Shown: positions 53,302 through 62,643 of the stretch, one piece after another
How positions within the stretch are numbered: position 1 is the stretch's first letter
Layout of the letters: each line of letters opens with the position of its first letter
From: Arenibacter sp. P308M17
Lineage (GTDB): Bacteria > Bacteroidota > Bacteroidia > Flavobacteriales > Flavobacteriaceae
NCBI RefSeq assembly: GCF_003426735.1
Contig: NZ_QVON01000006.1
Span: forward strand, 124,001-188,000
Direction: 5' to 3'
DNA length: 64,000 bases
Made by a program: the position numbers and the translations under genes
Notes under the pieces: generated by a model
Seen by the model: the letters and a program-made list of their open reading frames with translations, nothing else
Told to the model about the DNA's origin: nothing
Databases searched by the model: none

Positions 53302-53742
53302 TTAACCTAAAGATGGTGGGCCCCGTAAATCGAGGGATGAGAGGTAAGGACTAAAATGATTGTTGGGTGAATGATAAATTGGCGGTTTAGAGTTTTGCCT
53401 ACTATCAACGACATAAAATTCCTGAAAATCAGATGTAGGTTTTACCACATTATCATCTACGATAGTCTGCCGCTCAACGGTATTCCTTTTAAGTACAACA
53501 ATATCGCTGGATACCGTGGAATGGACGTGCATATCCATAAAGAACCCAAAGAAACCGTATGGGGATTCTTCTTTCTCGTGAGAACTGTCATCGTGATGAT
53601 GGTGTTCGCCAGTATGGGCAATATCTGAATGGGAATGCGTTTCCTCGTGCTGATGATGCAAATGTGGAAATGCCTGATGCAGCACCATTAGGCTAAACAA
53701 GCCCAAAAAGAAAAATGCCGATATTTTATTTGGTTTTTGCAT
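53302..53742 (-). CDS. Small secreted His-rich protein leading the third RND operon
   Basis: 146 residues from the ATG at 53742. Signal peptide to about residue 24, then a His-rich region with HLHHQHEETHSHSD and GEHHHHDDSSHEKE (His27 to His55), a Phe/Gly stretch, MHVHS, and a C-terminal LRGPPSLG with Pro142-Pro143. No Cys. By location, size, signal peptide and Pro-Pro ending it is the functional counterpart of 4304 and 31159. His-rich composition points to Zn(II)/Ni(II)/Co(II)/Cu(II) rather than Cu(I). Confidence 0.75.
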   Translation of the reverse strand: MQKPNKISAFFFLGLFSLMVLHQAFPHLHHQHEETHSHSDIAHTGEHHHHDDSSHEKEESPYGFFGFFMDMHVHSTVSSDIVVLKRNTVERQTIVDDNVVKPTSDFQEFYVVDSRQNSKPPIYHSPNNHFSPYLSSLDLRGPPSLG

Positions 53743-53748
53743 CAACTA

Positions 53749-53779
53749 CAAAAGTATGAAAATTATCTTTGGTAACAAT
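53749..53779 (-). promoter_or_regulatory. Promoter of the third RND operon, leaderless
   Basis: On the minus strand ATTG (53779-53776), exactly 19 bases, TACTTTTG (53756-53749), then six bases to the ATG at 53742. It matches the Bacteroidota consensus in the -7 box and three of four bases at -33. The transcript would begin at or near the start codon. Confidence 0.65.
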
Positions 53780-55000
53780 AGGACAATTGTGCTGTAGTAA
53801 AAAGTTAAGCGTAATAGTTTATATCTTTTAGCGTTTCCTAGTTCTCTGCTTGGTTAAATGCTTTGGGGGCAAAAAATCATACTGAGAAATGAATAAGTTG
53901 AGTAACATATTTACGATTACTTTTGATAAATATATGAAAATTTGTATCCAGAAGTGCACAATTAACTGGTGAGGGAACTCTACCGCTTCTGGGAATAGGA
54001 TTATAGTAAGTGGTTTTTAATTATTTGAGCTAGAACATTCCACGAAAATTTCAGGAACACCACCGCTAAAGAATCGAGAGTCGTTATTAACGATGCATAG
54101 GCAGTCATAAAATGTGCGTTGGTAAAATTGCTTGGTAACGCCTAAAGGAATTTTTTATTGCTAAACCAGATTGCAAAACCTGGAAAAGCTAGCCGTTGAA
54201 TTTTTAGAGAGTAAAAAATAATATGTAAAATAAAAAGCACTGCGGTGATAGATTTGGATGGTTCAAGGATGTACTTATGGGAGTAGACGACGGAATTTTA
54301 AATACTTGCTTGATAGTTTATTTGTCATGTTTAATATGAAAATTGGTCAGACAGGCGACGGTAATTCCGTTCAGCCGCAAATCCTTTTCTTCTTTCATTT
54401 TTGGGAATGCCTTTATTCCACCAGCATATCAAATGGCAGTGCAAGGTTTATCGTATTTAAAATATCTGTCCATGATAGCTCTGTGTCATTTTAAAAGGGC
54501 AAGGCTATTTTCAACTTCATCGCCTATTTCTGTGTCCACCTTTTTGCCCCGATCACTTCGGATAAACAGCGACATAGTATTGGCATCTATGAATCTGATA
54601 CCGTTGTCGCTGCCGTTTGAGGGTAGATAAATGTCAGGTGTATGATCCTGACTTTTTGATGATATAGAAGGTTTGCCACTTGATACGGGAGGAAGCCGAT
54701 CTAATTGCCAATTTTCTAGTATCGAAGGTTAATAGTTTCTTTGGCGATAATCTCTCCTTTACTCAAAATTAGAACTTAAACGGCTCACTTTTTTTGAAGT
54801 TTAATATTTCTGAAGTGAAATCAATAATCAGTAAAAAAGTAAGTTATATTGTATTTGTGTTGATTTGTAGTTTAATTTGGTTTGTGTCCCGAACCATAAG
54901 TTAAAATTGAATTCAATTGTAAACATTTGAGATCAAAAAGTCCAACTTGAAACCTATACACCCGAAAAATTAATTTGTTGTACCTATGTTGTACCTGAAT
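53780..55000. other. Gene-poor region, probably decayed DNA
   Basis: About 1.2 kb with no intact gene I can support. Two items stand out: a compact two-part hairpin at 53948-53992 (CCAGAAG/CTTCTGG enclosing GGTGAG/CTC-ACC), and a minus-strand reading frame from about 54726 to 54310 that looks coding but contains three stops (see separate entry). The region separates the metal island from tRNA genes. Confidence 0.5.
54310..54726 (-). pseudogene. Possible decayed reading frame, unidentified
   Basis: Read on the minus strand one frame gives ENWQLDRLPPVSSGKPS, then YLPSNGSDNGIRFIDANTMS and GKKVDTEIGDEVENSLALLK, a TGA, then HRAIMDRYFKYDKPCTAI, a TGA, YAGGIKAFPKMKEEKDLRLN, GITVACLTNFHIKHDK and a TAA. 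Amino-acid content looks protein-like in one constant frame, but I cannot assign a family and chance is not excluded. Confidence 0.25.
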
Positions 55001-55032
55001 AAAAAAAGCCAGCTTTATAAAAGCTGGCTTTT
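55001..55032 (-). terminator. Terminator after tRNA-Leu
   Basis: Stem GCCAGCTTT (55008-55016) with AAAGCTGGC (55020-55028), three-base loop, flanked by A and T runs; on the minus strand the stem is followed by seven T, a classic rho-independent terminator for the tRNA transcript. Confidence 0.85.
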
Positions 55033-55038
55033 CCTTTG

Positions 55039-55122
55039 TACTCGAGGCGGGACTTGAACCCGCACGGACTAATGTCCATTGGATTTTAAGTCCAACGTGT
55101 CTACCAATTCCACCACTCGAGC
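55039..55122 (-). tRNA. tRNA-Leu (anticodon UAA)
   Basis: 84 bases with a seven-pair acceptor stem (GCTCGAG with CTCGAGT, one G-U), D loop GGAATTGGTAGAC, anticodon stem-loop GGACTTAAAATCC giving UAA, a class II variable arm (TGGACATTAGTCC region) and T arm GCGGGTTCAAGTCCCGC. CCA is not encoded. Its 3' end faces the metal island. Confidence 0.95.
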
Positions 55123-55153
55123 CTAACTGCTCAGAGCAGTAGCGATTGTACAA

Positions 55154-55229
55154 TGGAGCGAAAAACGGGATTCGAACCCGCGACCTCCACCTTGGCAAGG
55201 TGGCGCTCTACCAACTGAGCTATTTTCGC
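55154..55229 (-). tRNA. tRNA-Gly (anticodon GCC)
   Basis: 73 bases plus encoded CCA. Acceptor GCGAAAA/TTTTCGC, D arm GCTCAGTTGGTAGAGC, anticodon arm CACCTTGCCAAGGTG with anticodon GCC, T arm CGGGTTCGAATCCCG. Co-transcribed with the tRNA-Leu 31 bases downstream. Confidence 0.95.
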
Positions 55230-55651
55230 AAATTTTGCCCTACTTCCAGGTAGCTATCGGAAGGAGCTATTTTTACAGTTTATATAATGAGCGTTACATC
55301 CTTTTCCGATGCGGGAGCAAATTTAATACAATTCTATAAAAAGCAAAGAACTTTTCATTAAAAAGAATCAAAATAATTTATTGTTGTCCGATAAAATATG
55401 TATGAATCATCATAAGTCCATTAATAACAATTATTTAGGGTCCTTGACGTCTTTCGTACTCTGCTTTTCGATTTGATTCATCCAATAAAAAGGGATGCTT
55501 TAAACCGGCTGGTCGTGATCGGATTTTTAGTCTTAAGTCTTGCAACGAAGTGGTCTTTGTTCTTTAATCGGACCATAATGAAAATAATTATACCCCCAAG
55601 CTGAATATTTTAGACGGTAGTACTACTTTAATGGCCCTCCTGCGCACTTAC
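55230..55651. other. Intergenic region between tRNA-Gly and mutS
   Basis: 422 bases. It should contain the tRNA promoter near its left end on the minus strand and the end of the mutS transcript on the right. I see no gene, repeat or strong hairpin in it. Confidence 0.5.
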
Positions 55652-58267
55652 CTAGGCATTTTTCTTTTTGGTGAGCAAACGCTTAATTTCATTGAGTTTC
55701 ATTAGTGCCTCAACGGGGGTTAGGGTATTGATATCCAGATGGGTAATTTCTTCCTTGATCTGTTCCAATAAAGGGTCGTCCAGATTGAAAAAGCTAAGTT
55801 GCATTTCATTTTGAACCAATTGTAATTTATCGGAAAGCTCTTCGCTGGAATGTGATTTTTCCAGCTTCTTAAGAATTTTATTGGCCTTGTGGATCACCTG
55901 TTGCGGCATACCGGCCATTTTGGCCACGTGTATACCAAAACTGTGCTCACTGCCGCCCGGGGCGAGTTTTCGTAAAAAAAGTACATTGTCCTTTAGTTCC
56001 TTCACGGAGACATTGAAGTTCTTGATGCGGCCAAAAGTGGAGGACATCTCGTTCAGTTCGTGATAATGCGTGGCAAATAAGGTTTTTGCCCTTGCGGGAT
56101 GTTCGTGCAAATATTCGGAAATGGCCCAGGCTATGGAGATTCCGTCATAAGTACTGGTACCCCTGCCTATCTCATCCAAAAGTACCAGACTGCGCTCTGA
56201 AAGATTATTTAAAATGGAGGCGGTTTCGTTCATTTCCACCATAAAGGTAGATTCTCCCATAGAGATATTGTCACTGGCGCCTACCCGTGTAAATATTTTG
56301 TCCACATAACCAATTTTTGCCGCATCGGCCGGTACAAAACTACCCATTTGGGCCAATAGTACGATGAGTGCCGTTTGCCGCAAGATGGCCGATTTACCGC
56401 TCATGTTGGGACCGGTGATCATAATAATCTGTTGATCGTCCCTGTTTAAGGTAACGTCATTGGCAATATAGGCTTCGCCCAAAGGCAATTGCTTTTCAAT
56501 GACGGGATGCCTGCCACCTACAATGGACAGTTCCGTAGAATCGACCATTTCTGGGGAAACATAGTTGTTCTCCTTGGCCAATTGGGTGAAGCCACAGAGA
56601 CAATCCAACTGCGCAATTTGAAAGGCATTGTTTTGTACGGGGGCAATATATTCCTGCATCCAGACTACCAATTGGGAAAATAATTGTTGCTCCAGACTTA
56701 AAATACGCTCTTCCGCTCCCAATATCTTGGCTTCATATTCTTTGAGCTCCTCCGTAATATAGCGTTCCGCATTCACCAAGGTCTGTTTTCGGATCCAATC
56801 TTCCGGTACTTTGTCCTTATGGGTGTTCCGCACTTCTATATAATAGCCAAAAACATTGTTGGAGGCTATTTTTAGGGAACCGATGCCGGTGCGCTGGGTT
56901 TCCCTTTCCAGCATTTTATCCAAATAATCCTTGCCTGAATAGGCCAGTCCCCTAAGTTCATCCAGTTCCGGGGAATAACCTTTGGCAATGGTACTCCCTT
57001 TCATCATATTTACCGGTGCTTCCTCGTTTACCATTTCTTTGATCTTGGTTCTCAGCATGTCACAGGAATGCAATTGGTCCCCAATAAGGTTTAAGGCCTC
57101 GTTTTTACTTTTGGTGGTAATCTGTTTAATGGGAACAATGGCCTCCAAGGAATTTTTAAGCTGGACTACTTCTTTGGGATTTATTTTTCCCGTGGCCACC
57201 TTGGAAATCAATCTTTCCAGATCTCCTATCAGTTTAATGCCGCTCTGTAATTTTTGGTGGGCCGCTTCGTTTTCGGTTAAATGGGTAATTACCTGATGTC
57301 TTCTTCGGATTTTTTCGATATTCTTTAAGGGAAGTGCCAACCATCTTTTCAACATTCTACCGCCCATAGGGGAAATGGTCTTGTCTATTACATCCAAAAG
57401 GGTAACGGCGTTTTGATTGTTGGAATGGTAGAGTTCCAGGTTCCTTATGGTAAACCGGTCCATCCAAATATATTCCTCTTCCGCAATGCGTTGAAGGGTG
57501 TTGATATGCTGTAATTGCCTGTGCTGTGTATCCGAAAGATAATGCAGTACTACGCCGGCCGCCACTATGCCATGGGCCAAATGGTCTACCCCAAAACCCT
57601 TGAGCCCCTTTGTTTTAAAATGGTTGGTAAGTGTCTCTAGGGCATAATCATCCTGAAAGATCCAGTCCTCTGTAAAAAAAGTATGGAAATTTTTGCCAAA
57701 TACCTCCAAAAATTCCTTTTTGTTGGCCTTTGATACCAGTACCTCGTTGGGGGAGAAATTTTGGAGCAATTTGTCTATCTGTTCCTCATTGCCTTCCGAA
57801 GTCAGAAATTCCCCTGTGGATATATCTAAAAAGGATATTCCCAACCTTTTTCTACCAAAATGAACCGCACACAAAAAATTGTTGGTCTTGGCCGATAGGA
57901 TATCGTCGTTCATGGCCACCCCTGGGGTAACCAGTTCGGTAACGCCCCTTTTTACTATGGTCTTGGTGAGTTTTGGGTCTTCCAATTGATCGCATATGGC
58001 TACCCTTTGTCCAGCTTTTACCAATTTGGGCAAGTAGGTGTTCAATGAATGATGCGGAAAACCGGCCAGTTCGGTCCTATCGCCTCCGTTGTTCCTATGG
58101 GTTAGGATAATGCCCAGTATTTTAGAAGCCTTGACCGCATCTTCCCCAAAAGTCTCGTAAAAATCCCCGACACGGAACAATAATAGGGCATCGGGATATT
58201 TCACCTTAATGGTATTGTACTGTTGCATTAAAGGGGTTACCTTTTTTGTCTTTCCCGAGTCTGCCAA
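55652..58267 (-). CDS. mutS: MutS, DNA mismatch recognition ATPase
   Basis: 871 residues. Mismatch-reading motif [10 protein letters not shown] (Phe36, Glu38), Walker A GPNMSGKS at 619-626, Walker B region [12 protein letters not shown] and ABC signature in [17 protein letters not shown] switch. Binds mispairs and starts repair with MutL. The start codon is TTG at 58267, since no in-frame ATG lies between it and an upstream stop, and [17 protein letters not shown] lines up with usual MutS N termini. Divergent from the SpoU gene. Confidence 0.97.
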   Translation of the reverse strand: MADSGKTKKVTPLMQQYNTIKVKYPDALLLFRVGDFYETFGEDAVKASKILGIILTHRNNGGDRTELAGFPHHSLNTYLPKLVKAGQRVAICDQLEDPKLTKTIVKRGVTELVTPGVAMNDDILSAKTNNFLCAVHFGRKRLGISFLDISTGEFLTSEGNEEQIDKLLQNFSPNEVLVSKANKKEFLEVFGKNFHTFFTEDWIFQDDYALETLTNHFKTKGLKGFGVDHLAHGIVAAGVVLHYLSDTQHRQLQHINTLQRIAEEEYIWMDRFTIRNLELYHSNNQNAVTLLDVIDKTISPMGGRMLKRWLALPLKNIEKIRRRHQVITHLTENEAAHQKLQSGIKLIGDLERLISKVATGKINPKEVVQLKNSLEAIVPIKQITTKSKNEALNLIGDQLHSCDMLRTKIKEMVNEEAPVNMMKGSTIAKGYSPELDELRGLAYSGKDYLDKMLERETQRTGIGSLKIASNNVFGYYIEVRNTHKDKVPEDWIRKQTLVNAERYITEELKEYEAKILGAEERILSLEQQLFSQLVVWMQEYIAPVQNNAFQIAQLDCLCGFTQLAKENNYVSPEMVDSTELSIVGGRHPVIEKQLPLGEAYIANDVTLNRDDQQIIMITGPNMSGKSAILRQTALIVLLAQMGSFVPADAAKIGYVDKIFTRVGASDNISMGESTFMVEMNETASILNNLSERSLVLLDEIGRGTSTYDGISIAWAISEYLHEHPARAKTLFATHYHELNEMSSTFGRIKNFNVSVKELKDNVLFLRKLAPGGSEHSFGIHVAKMAGMPQQVIHKANKILKKLEKSHSSEELSDKLQLVQNEMQLSFFNLDDPLLEQIKEEITHLDINTLTPVEALMKLNEIKRLLTKKKNA

Positions 58268-58437
58268 AGCGATTTTATTAACTTATTTTTGTATTCTGTT
58301 TCCAAACAACTAATGTAGGGTTTATCTACTGGAATGTACTCTATTGTTGATATTTTTGGGATAACTTTATACAGTTTCGGCCGGACCGGTGACCTTGGTA
58401 ACCTTGGGGGAAGTGTACAAATTTAAAATAGTATTAC

Positions 58438-58968
58438 ATGCGTAAATTGGAGAATAGTGAATTGGACCGACTTGATCTGGAAGCGTTTAAGCAGGTGGAA
58501 AAAACACCGATTTGTATTGTGCTGGACAATGTACGGAGCTTGAACAACATTGGGTCCGTTTTTAGAACGGCCGATGCCTTTTTGATCCAAAAGATCTACC
58601 TGTGCGGAATAACCGCAACCCCACCGCATAAGGAAATCCATAAGACCGCACTAGGGGCCACGGATAGTGTGGCCTGGGAGTATAGGGAGAGTACCATGGA
58701 TCTTTTGGAGGAATTAAGGGACAGTGGCTATACTTCGCTTTCTGTGGAGCAGGCAGAAAATGCCGTTATGTTGAACGACTTTAAAGTGGAAGGGAGTAAA
58801 AAGTACGCCCTAATCTTTGGCAATGAGGTAAAGGGGGTTTCCCAAGATGTGGTCTCAAATAGCGATCTGGTCCTGGAAATTCCGCAATACGGCACTAAAC
58901 ATTCCCTGAATATTTCCGTAAGTGTGGGTATAGTGATTTGGGACCTATGGGCCAAATTGCAGGGCTAA
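58438..58968 (+). CDS. SpoU/TrmH-family RNA 2'-O-methyltransferase
   Basis: 176 residues containing the three SPOUT motifs: NVRSLNNIGSVFRTADAF, ALIFGNEVKGVS and KHSLNISVSVGIVIWDL, which form the trefoil-knot SAM site. Methylates ribose in tRNA or rRNA; the exact position cannot be told. It lacks the N-terminal L30e-like domain of rRNA-specific relatives, so tRNA is favoured. Terminator-like hairpin follows at 59002. Confidence 0.9.
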   Translation: MRKLENSELDRLDLEAFKQVEKTPICIVLDNVRSLNNIGSVFRTADAFLIQKIYLCGITATPPHKEIHKTALGATDSVAWEYRESTMDLLEELRDSGYTSLSVEQAENAVMLNDFKVEGSKKYALIFGNEVKGVSQDVVSNSDLVLEIPQYGTKHSLNISVSVGIVIWDLWAKLQG

Positions 58969-59001
58969 GATCAATATAATGGAATACCCATATAAAACCA
59001 A

Positions 59002-59025
59002 AAACCCAACCATTGGGTTGGGTTT
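59002..59025 (+). terminator. Hairpin after the SpoU methyltransferase gene
   Basis: Perfect 10-bp stem AAACCCAACC/GGTTGGGTTT, loop ATTG. Followed at 59037-59060 by GTTTGAGTTAGTTAGTTTAA, the same GTTA-type motif found in the loops of the hairpin elements at 17743, 18425, 18513 and 37380. Lies between convergent genes. Confidence 0.65.
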
Positions 59026-59172
59026 GGCAATATATAGTTTGAGTTAGTTAGTTTAAAACCTTTAAGTCTTTCCATGGATTATTCCGATGTGTCAACCTAC
59101 TTAAAACGACTTAATTGGAGGCGCAAGTAAATAAATTGATTTGTTCTGTGCAAATAATATGTGAAAATTATC

Positions 59173-60318
59173 TTAAAAAGATAGGTGCACCGCATATTTC
59201 TGAATTTGGCCCAGAATAATTTCGTAATCGCCCGGGTTTTCCACAAAATCCAAATTACTGATATCCAAAACTAAATTATTTTGTTCGGGAAAGCTCCTTA
59301 TATAGTCAAAATACCCCCAGTTGAGCTGCTTCAGATATTCAGGGGATATATTCTGTTCGTAATCCCTTCCCCTTTGCTTTATGTTCTTTAATAACCTTTC
59401 CGTATTTTGGTACAGGTAAATATATATTTTCGGCCTTTTAATCTCTTTGTACATAAGGTTAAAGAGCTTTCGGTAGAGTTTAAATTCCTCCTCCTGCAGG
59501 GTAACTTTGGCGAAAATGAGGGATTTGTGGATGTCGTAATCGCTTACCATAAAGTTCTTGAATAGATCAAACTGGGAGGTATCGTCCATAAATTGCTGGT
59601 AGCGATCGGCTAAAAAGGACATTTCCAAGGGAAAGGCATATCTACCCTGATCCTCATAAAATTTGGGTAGGAAAGGGTTGTCCGCAAATCGTTCCAACAC
59701 CAGTTTTGCATTGAAATCCTGCCCGATCTTATGGGCCAAGGTGGTTTTTCCTGCTCCAATATTTCCTTCAATGGCAATATATTCCAATTGGGAAAAAAGC
59801 TGTGACCTGCTCGTATATAGCATATAGGGGGTCCGTGTAATATCGCTTTTGTCCTTGCATTCCTGTAATAAGTTTCGGGTATCCTTGTTTAAAACTGGAT
59901 GATAGAACTGCGGGGCTATGTCTGCCAGTGGTCTCAGTACAAACCTCCTCAATGGCATGTTGGGGTGGGGAATGGTCAACAAATCGGTATTGATGATTTC
60001 CTTGTCAAAATATAGTATATCGATATCAACGGTCCTGGAGGAATAGCCTGTTCCATGTTGCCTCTTCCTGCCCAAGCTCGTTTCCAGTTCCAGTAATTTC
60101 TCCAAAAGAACTGAAGGTGTAAGCGTGGTTTCTACCATAATGCAGGCATTATAAAAATTGTCGCCCTCAAAACCCCATGCGGGAGTCTCATATACAGGTG
60201 ATGTTTTTATGACTTCGCCAACAGTGGTATGGATTAAAAATACTACCTCCTGCAGCTGGTTGAGCTTATCCCCCAGATTGCTCCCAATGGAAAGATATGT
60301 TGTTGACGTCTTGTTCAT
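59173..60318 (-). CDS. folK: FolK (HPPK) fused to a deoxynucleoside kinase
   Basis: 381 residues from the ATG at 60318 (an upstream ATG adds 24 unusual residues). Residues 1-165: HPPK with LSIGSNLGDKLNQLQ, YETPAWGFEGDNFYNAC, RTVDIDILYFD and IPHPNMPLRRFVL, the folate-pathway pyrophosphokinase. Residues about 180-381: deoxynucleoside kinase with P-loop EGNIGAGKTT, ERFADNPFLPKFY, and the DRS-like ADRYQQF. Such fusions occur in other Bacteroidota. Couples folate and dNTP supply in one polypeptide. Confidence 0.9.
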   Translation of the reverse strand: MNKTSTTYLSIGSNLGDKLNQLQEVVFLIHTTVGEVIKTSPVYETPAWGFEGDNFYNACIMVETTLTPSVLLEKLLELETSLGRKRQHGTGYSSRTVDIDILYFDKEIINTDLLTIPHPNMPLRRFVLRPLADIAPQFYHPVLNKDTRNLLQECKDKSDITRTPYMLYTSRSQLFSQLEYIAIEGNIGAGKTTLAHKIGQDFNAKLVLERFADNPFLPKFYEDQGRYAFPLEMSFLADRYQQFMDDTSQFDLFKNFMVSDYDIHKSLIFAKVTLQEEEFKLYRKLFNLMYKEIKRPKIYIYLYQNTERLLKNIKQRGRDYEQNISPEYLKQLNWGYFDYIRSFPEQNNLVLDISNLDFVENPGDYEIILGQIQKYAVHLSF

Positions 60319-60746
60319 GATAGGCGGACAAAGAAAACAAAAGTAATTGAACTCGTAAAAACTTTTTGGATTGAAGCGAAAATTAGGCATTTTTTACCCA
60401 GTTGAAGACTTTTTTGAGTTGCATAGCATCGCTACGGAAAGAAAAAAAAGGTAGGACGGAGCGTATAAAAATAACCCGGGGGGTTATTTTAGCGAACGGG
60501 CCGGCTGGCGCAAGGATGAAAAGGAGCAATTCCTGCCCGTACCGGATCCGGCGGGTTTTAGCTAATTAAAAAGGTTTATACGGGTTCATGAACTTCATAA
60601 AGAGAATTACCAAAAACAGGACCAAATTTTAAGGGTTCTTTCCCAGTGCCGTATATGGGGGCAGGAGGGTGTAAAAATCAACTATTTATAATTGCATCAA
60701 CGCTACATTGGTTATCTTTGTAGGTTATTAACAATATATTTACGGA
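60319..60746. other. Divergent intergenic region with GC-rich remnant and hairpin
   Basis: Between divergent folK and sppA. Holds a 10-bp hairpin AAAATAACCC/GGGTTATTTT (60468-60490), an unusually G+C-rich stretch at 60456-60562 that can be read as NNPGGYFSERAGWRKDE, then KEQFLPVPDPAGFS and a stop, and the sppA promoter (60692-60720). The GC-rich piece could be a gene fragment or a repeat element; it has no start codon in frame. Confidence 0.45.
60692..60720 (+). promoter_or_regulatory. Promoter of sppA
   Basis: TTG at 60692-60694, 18 bases, TATCTTTG at 60713-60720; start codon 26 bases downstream at 60747, so a normal short leader, unlike the metal operons. Confidence 0.6.
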
Positions 60747-62507
60747 ATGAACTTTTTAAGAAATTTATTGGCTGCAATTGTAGGTTGTCTCATCGCTTTC
60801 GGAATCATGTTTGTCATGTTTCTTATTTTGGCCGCTCTCATAGGTAGTGGCGAGGATACCGTAACGATCAGGGAAAATTCCGTTTTGGAAATTCAGTTGC
60901 AGACCCCGATCAATGACTATGTGGGGATGGACGAATCCAATCCCTTTGCCGGACTTTTCAATGTAAATCAGGGATTGGACGAAATATTGCATGCCATTCA
61001 AGTGGCCAAGGAAGACAACAAAATAAAAGGGATCAGCCTAAACAATAATGTGCTTATGGCCGGGTTGTCCCAAACACAGGCCATTCGGGATGCCTTATTG
61101 GATTTTGGCGAAAGTGGGAAGTTTATATTGGCCTTTGGGGACTTTTATACGCAGAAGGACTATTATTTGGCCAGTGCGGCCAATGAGGTATTTCTTAATC
61201 CTGTTGGGGCAATGGACTTTAAGGGGCTGTCTACCGAAGTATTGTTTTTAAAGGATTTACAGGAAAAGACGGGGGTAAAAATGGAAGTTATTCGGCACGG
61301 GAAGTATAAGAGTGCCGTAGAACCTTTTTTGGCCAACGAAATGAGTAGGGACAATAGGACACAGATCAAGGAGTTGTTGGATGCCCTATGGCAGTCCATG
61401 CTTACCAATATTTCGGAAAGTAGGGATATCTCCGTTGAAGATTTGAACCATATAGCGGATACCTTGGGCACACGTACCCCAAAATATGCAATTTTATCGG
61501 GGTTGATCGATAAGGAGTTGTTTTATGATGAATATGAAAGCTTGATCAAGGAAAAAATAGGTGTGGATACGGCAGAAGATATCAACTATATCCCTTTAGC
61601 CGATTATATTAGAACCGCCAACAAGATTAATATTAACGGCGGCAGGGATAAGATCGCTGTAATTTATGCCCAAGGCGAAATCTGGTACGGGGAGGGAGGT
61701 TCCGATGTAATTGGGCAGGGAATTATTAATGACGCCTTAAAAAAGGCCAGGGAAGATGAGGAGGTCAAGGCTATAGTGCTAAGGATAAATTCTCCCGGGG
61801 GAAGTGCATTGGCCTCAGATATTATTTGGCGCGAGATCGAAATCACCAAACAATCCAAACCTGTGGTGGTCTCTATGGGCGATGTAGCTGCTTCGGGAGG
61901 TTACTACATAGCGGCGGGCGCCGATAAGATTTTTGCCGAACCTACTACGATTACTGGATCTATCGGAGTTTTTGGAACTATTCCCAATATAAGTGGACTG
62001 GCCGAAAATATAGGTGTCAATGCCGAACAGGTGGGCACCAATAAGAATTCTGTGGAGTATTCCTTGTTCGAGCCAATGAACGATAACTTTAGGAACAATG
62101 TACAGGAAGGAATAGAAACAACTTATGAAACATTTTTGGACAGAGTGGCCAAGGGACGTGGAATTACCATGGCCCAAGCCGATAGTGTTGCCCAAGGAAG
62201 GGTTTGGAGCGGGGTGGATGCCAAGCGCTTGGGACTGGTAGATGAATTGGGAGGACTGGACGAAGCCATTGCAGCGGCTGCCAAAATGGTGGATCTGGAA
62301 AATTATGGAATAAAAAAACTTCCGAAGTATAAATCGGATTTTGAGAAGTTAATGGAAGATATGGGGGGCGCCACTTCCAAGAGTAAGGAAACCATTATTA
62401 GGGAAGAAATCGGGGCCGAGGCCTATACGATTCTAAAGGAGATAAGATCCGCAATGGAAAATAAGGGGATTCAGGCAAGAATGCCCTTTACCTTGAATAT
62501 CAAATAG
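60747..62507 (+). CDS. sppA: SppA, signal peptide peptidase (67-kDa type)
   Basis: 586 residues, duplicated ClpP-like fold with one N-terminal membrane helix (2-33). Catalytic Lys188 in HGKYKSAVEPF of the first half and Ser383 in GDVAASGGYY of the second half, as in E. coli SppA. Degrades cleaved signal peptides in the membrane. Membrane anchor and both catalytic residues present. Confidence 0.95.
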   Translation: MNFLRNLLAAIVGCLIAFGIMFVMFLILAALIGSGEDTVTIRENSVLEIQLQTPINDYVGMDESNPFAGLFNVNQGLDEILHAIQVAKEDNKIKGISLNNNVLMAGLSQTQAIRDALLDFGESGKFILAFGDFYTQKDYYLASAANEVFLNPVGAMDFKGLSTEVLFLKDLQEKTGVKMEVIRHGKYKSAVEPFLANEMSRDNRTQIKELLDALWQSMLTNISESRDISVEDLNHIADTLGTRTPKYAILSGLIDKELFYDEYESLIKEKIGVDTAEDINYIPLADYIRTANKININGGRDKIAVIYAQGEIWYGEGGSDVIGQGIINDALKKAREDEEVKAIVLRINSPGGSALASDIIWREIEITKQSKPVVVSMGDVAASGGYYIAAGADKIFAEPTTITGSIGVFGTIPNISGLAENIGVNAEQVGTNKNSVEYSLFEPMNDNFRNNVQEGIETTYETFLDRVAKGRGITMAQADSVAQGRVWSGVDAKRLGLVDELGGLDEAIAAAAKMVDLENYGIKKLPKYKSDFEKLMEDMGGATSKSKETIIREEIGAEAYTILKEIRSAMENKGIQARMPFTLNIK

Positions 62508-62643
62508 GAATTCTAATCCATAGTGGTGGTTTATTGTTGATCGATTATCGTTCAATTAAATTTGGATGGTTTAAATAGGAGCAGTTTTTTAAGAATTCTT
62601 AAATGGGAGTATAGATTTATATGTTAAAAAATTTAATTACGGT

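Noticed and set aside
4304-53742. Search for transposases, integrases, IS ends or CRISPR arrays
   Set aside because: None recognised on either strand; no regularly spaced repeats. Island origin rests only on context.
54258-54630. Two overlapping plus-strand frames of 78 and 95 codons
   Set aside because: Low-quality composition, no start context, and the opposite strand looks more protein-like.
55039-55122. att-like duplication of the tRNA-Leu 3' end elsewhere in the window
   Set aside because: No second copy of the T-arm/acceptor sequence was found by reading; left end may lie outside the window or be lost.
54872-55198. A 108-codon minus-strand frame
   Set aside because: It runs through both tRNA genes and is a well-known type of false ORF over tRNAs.
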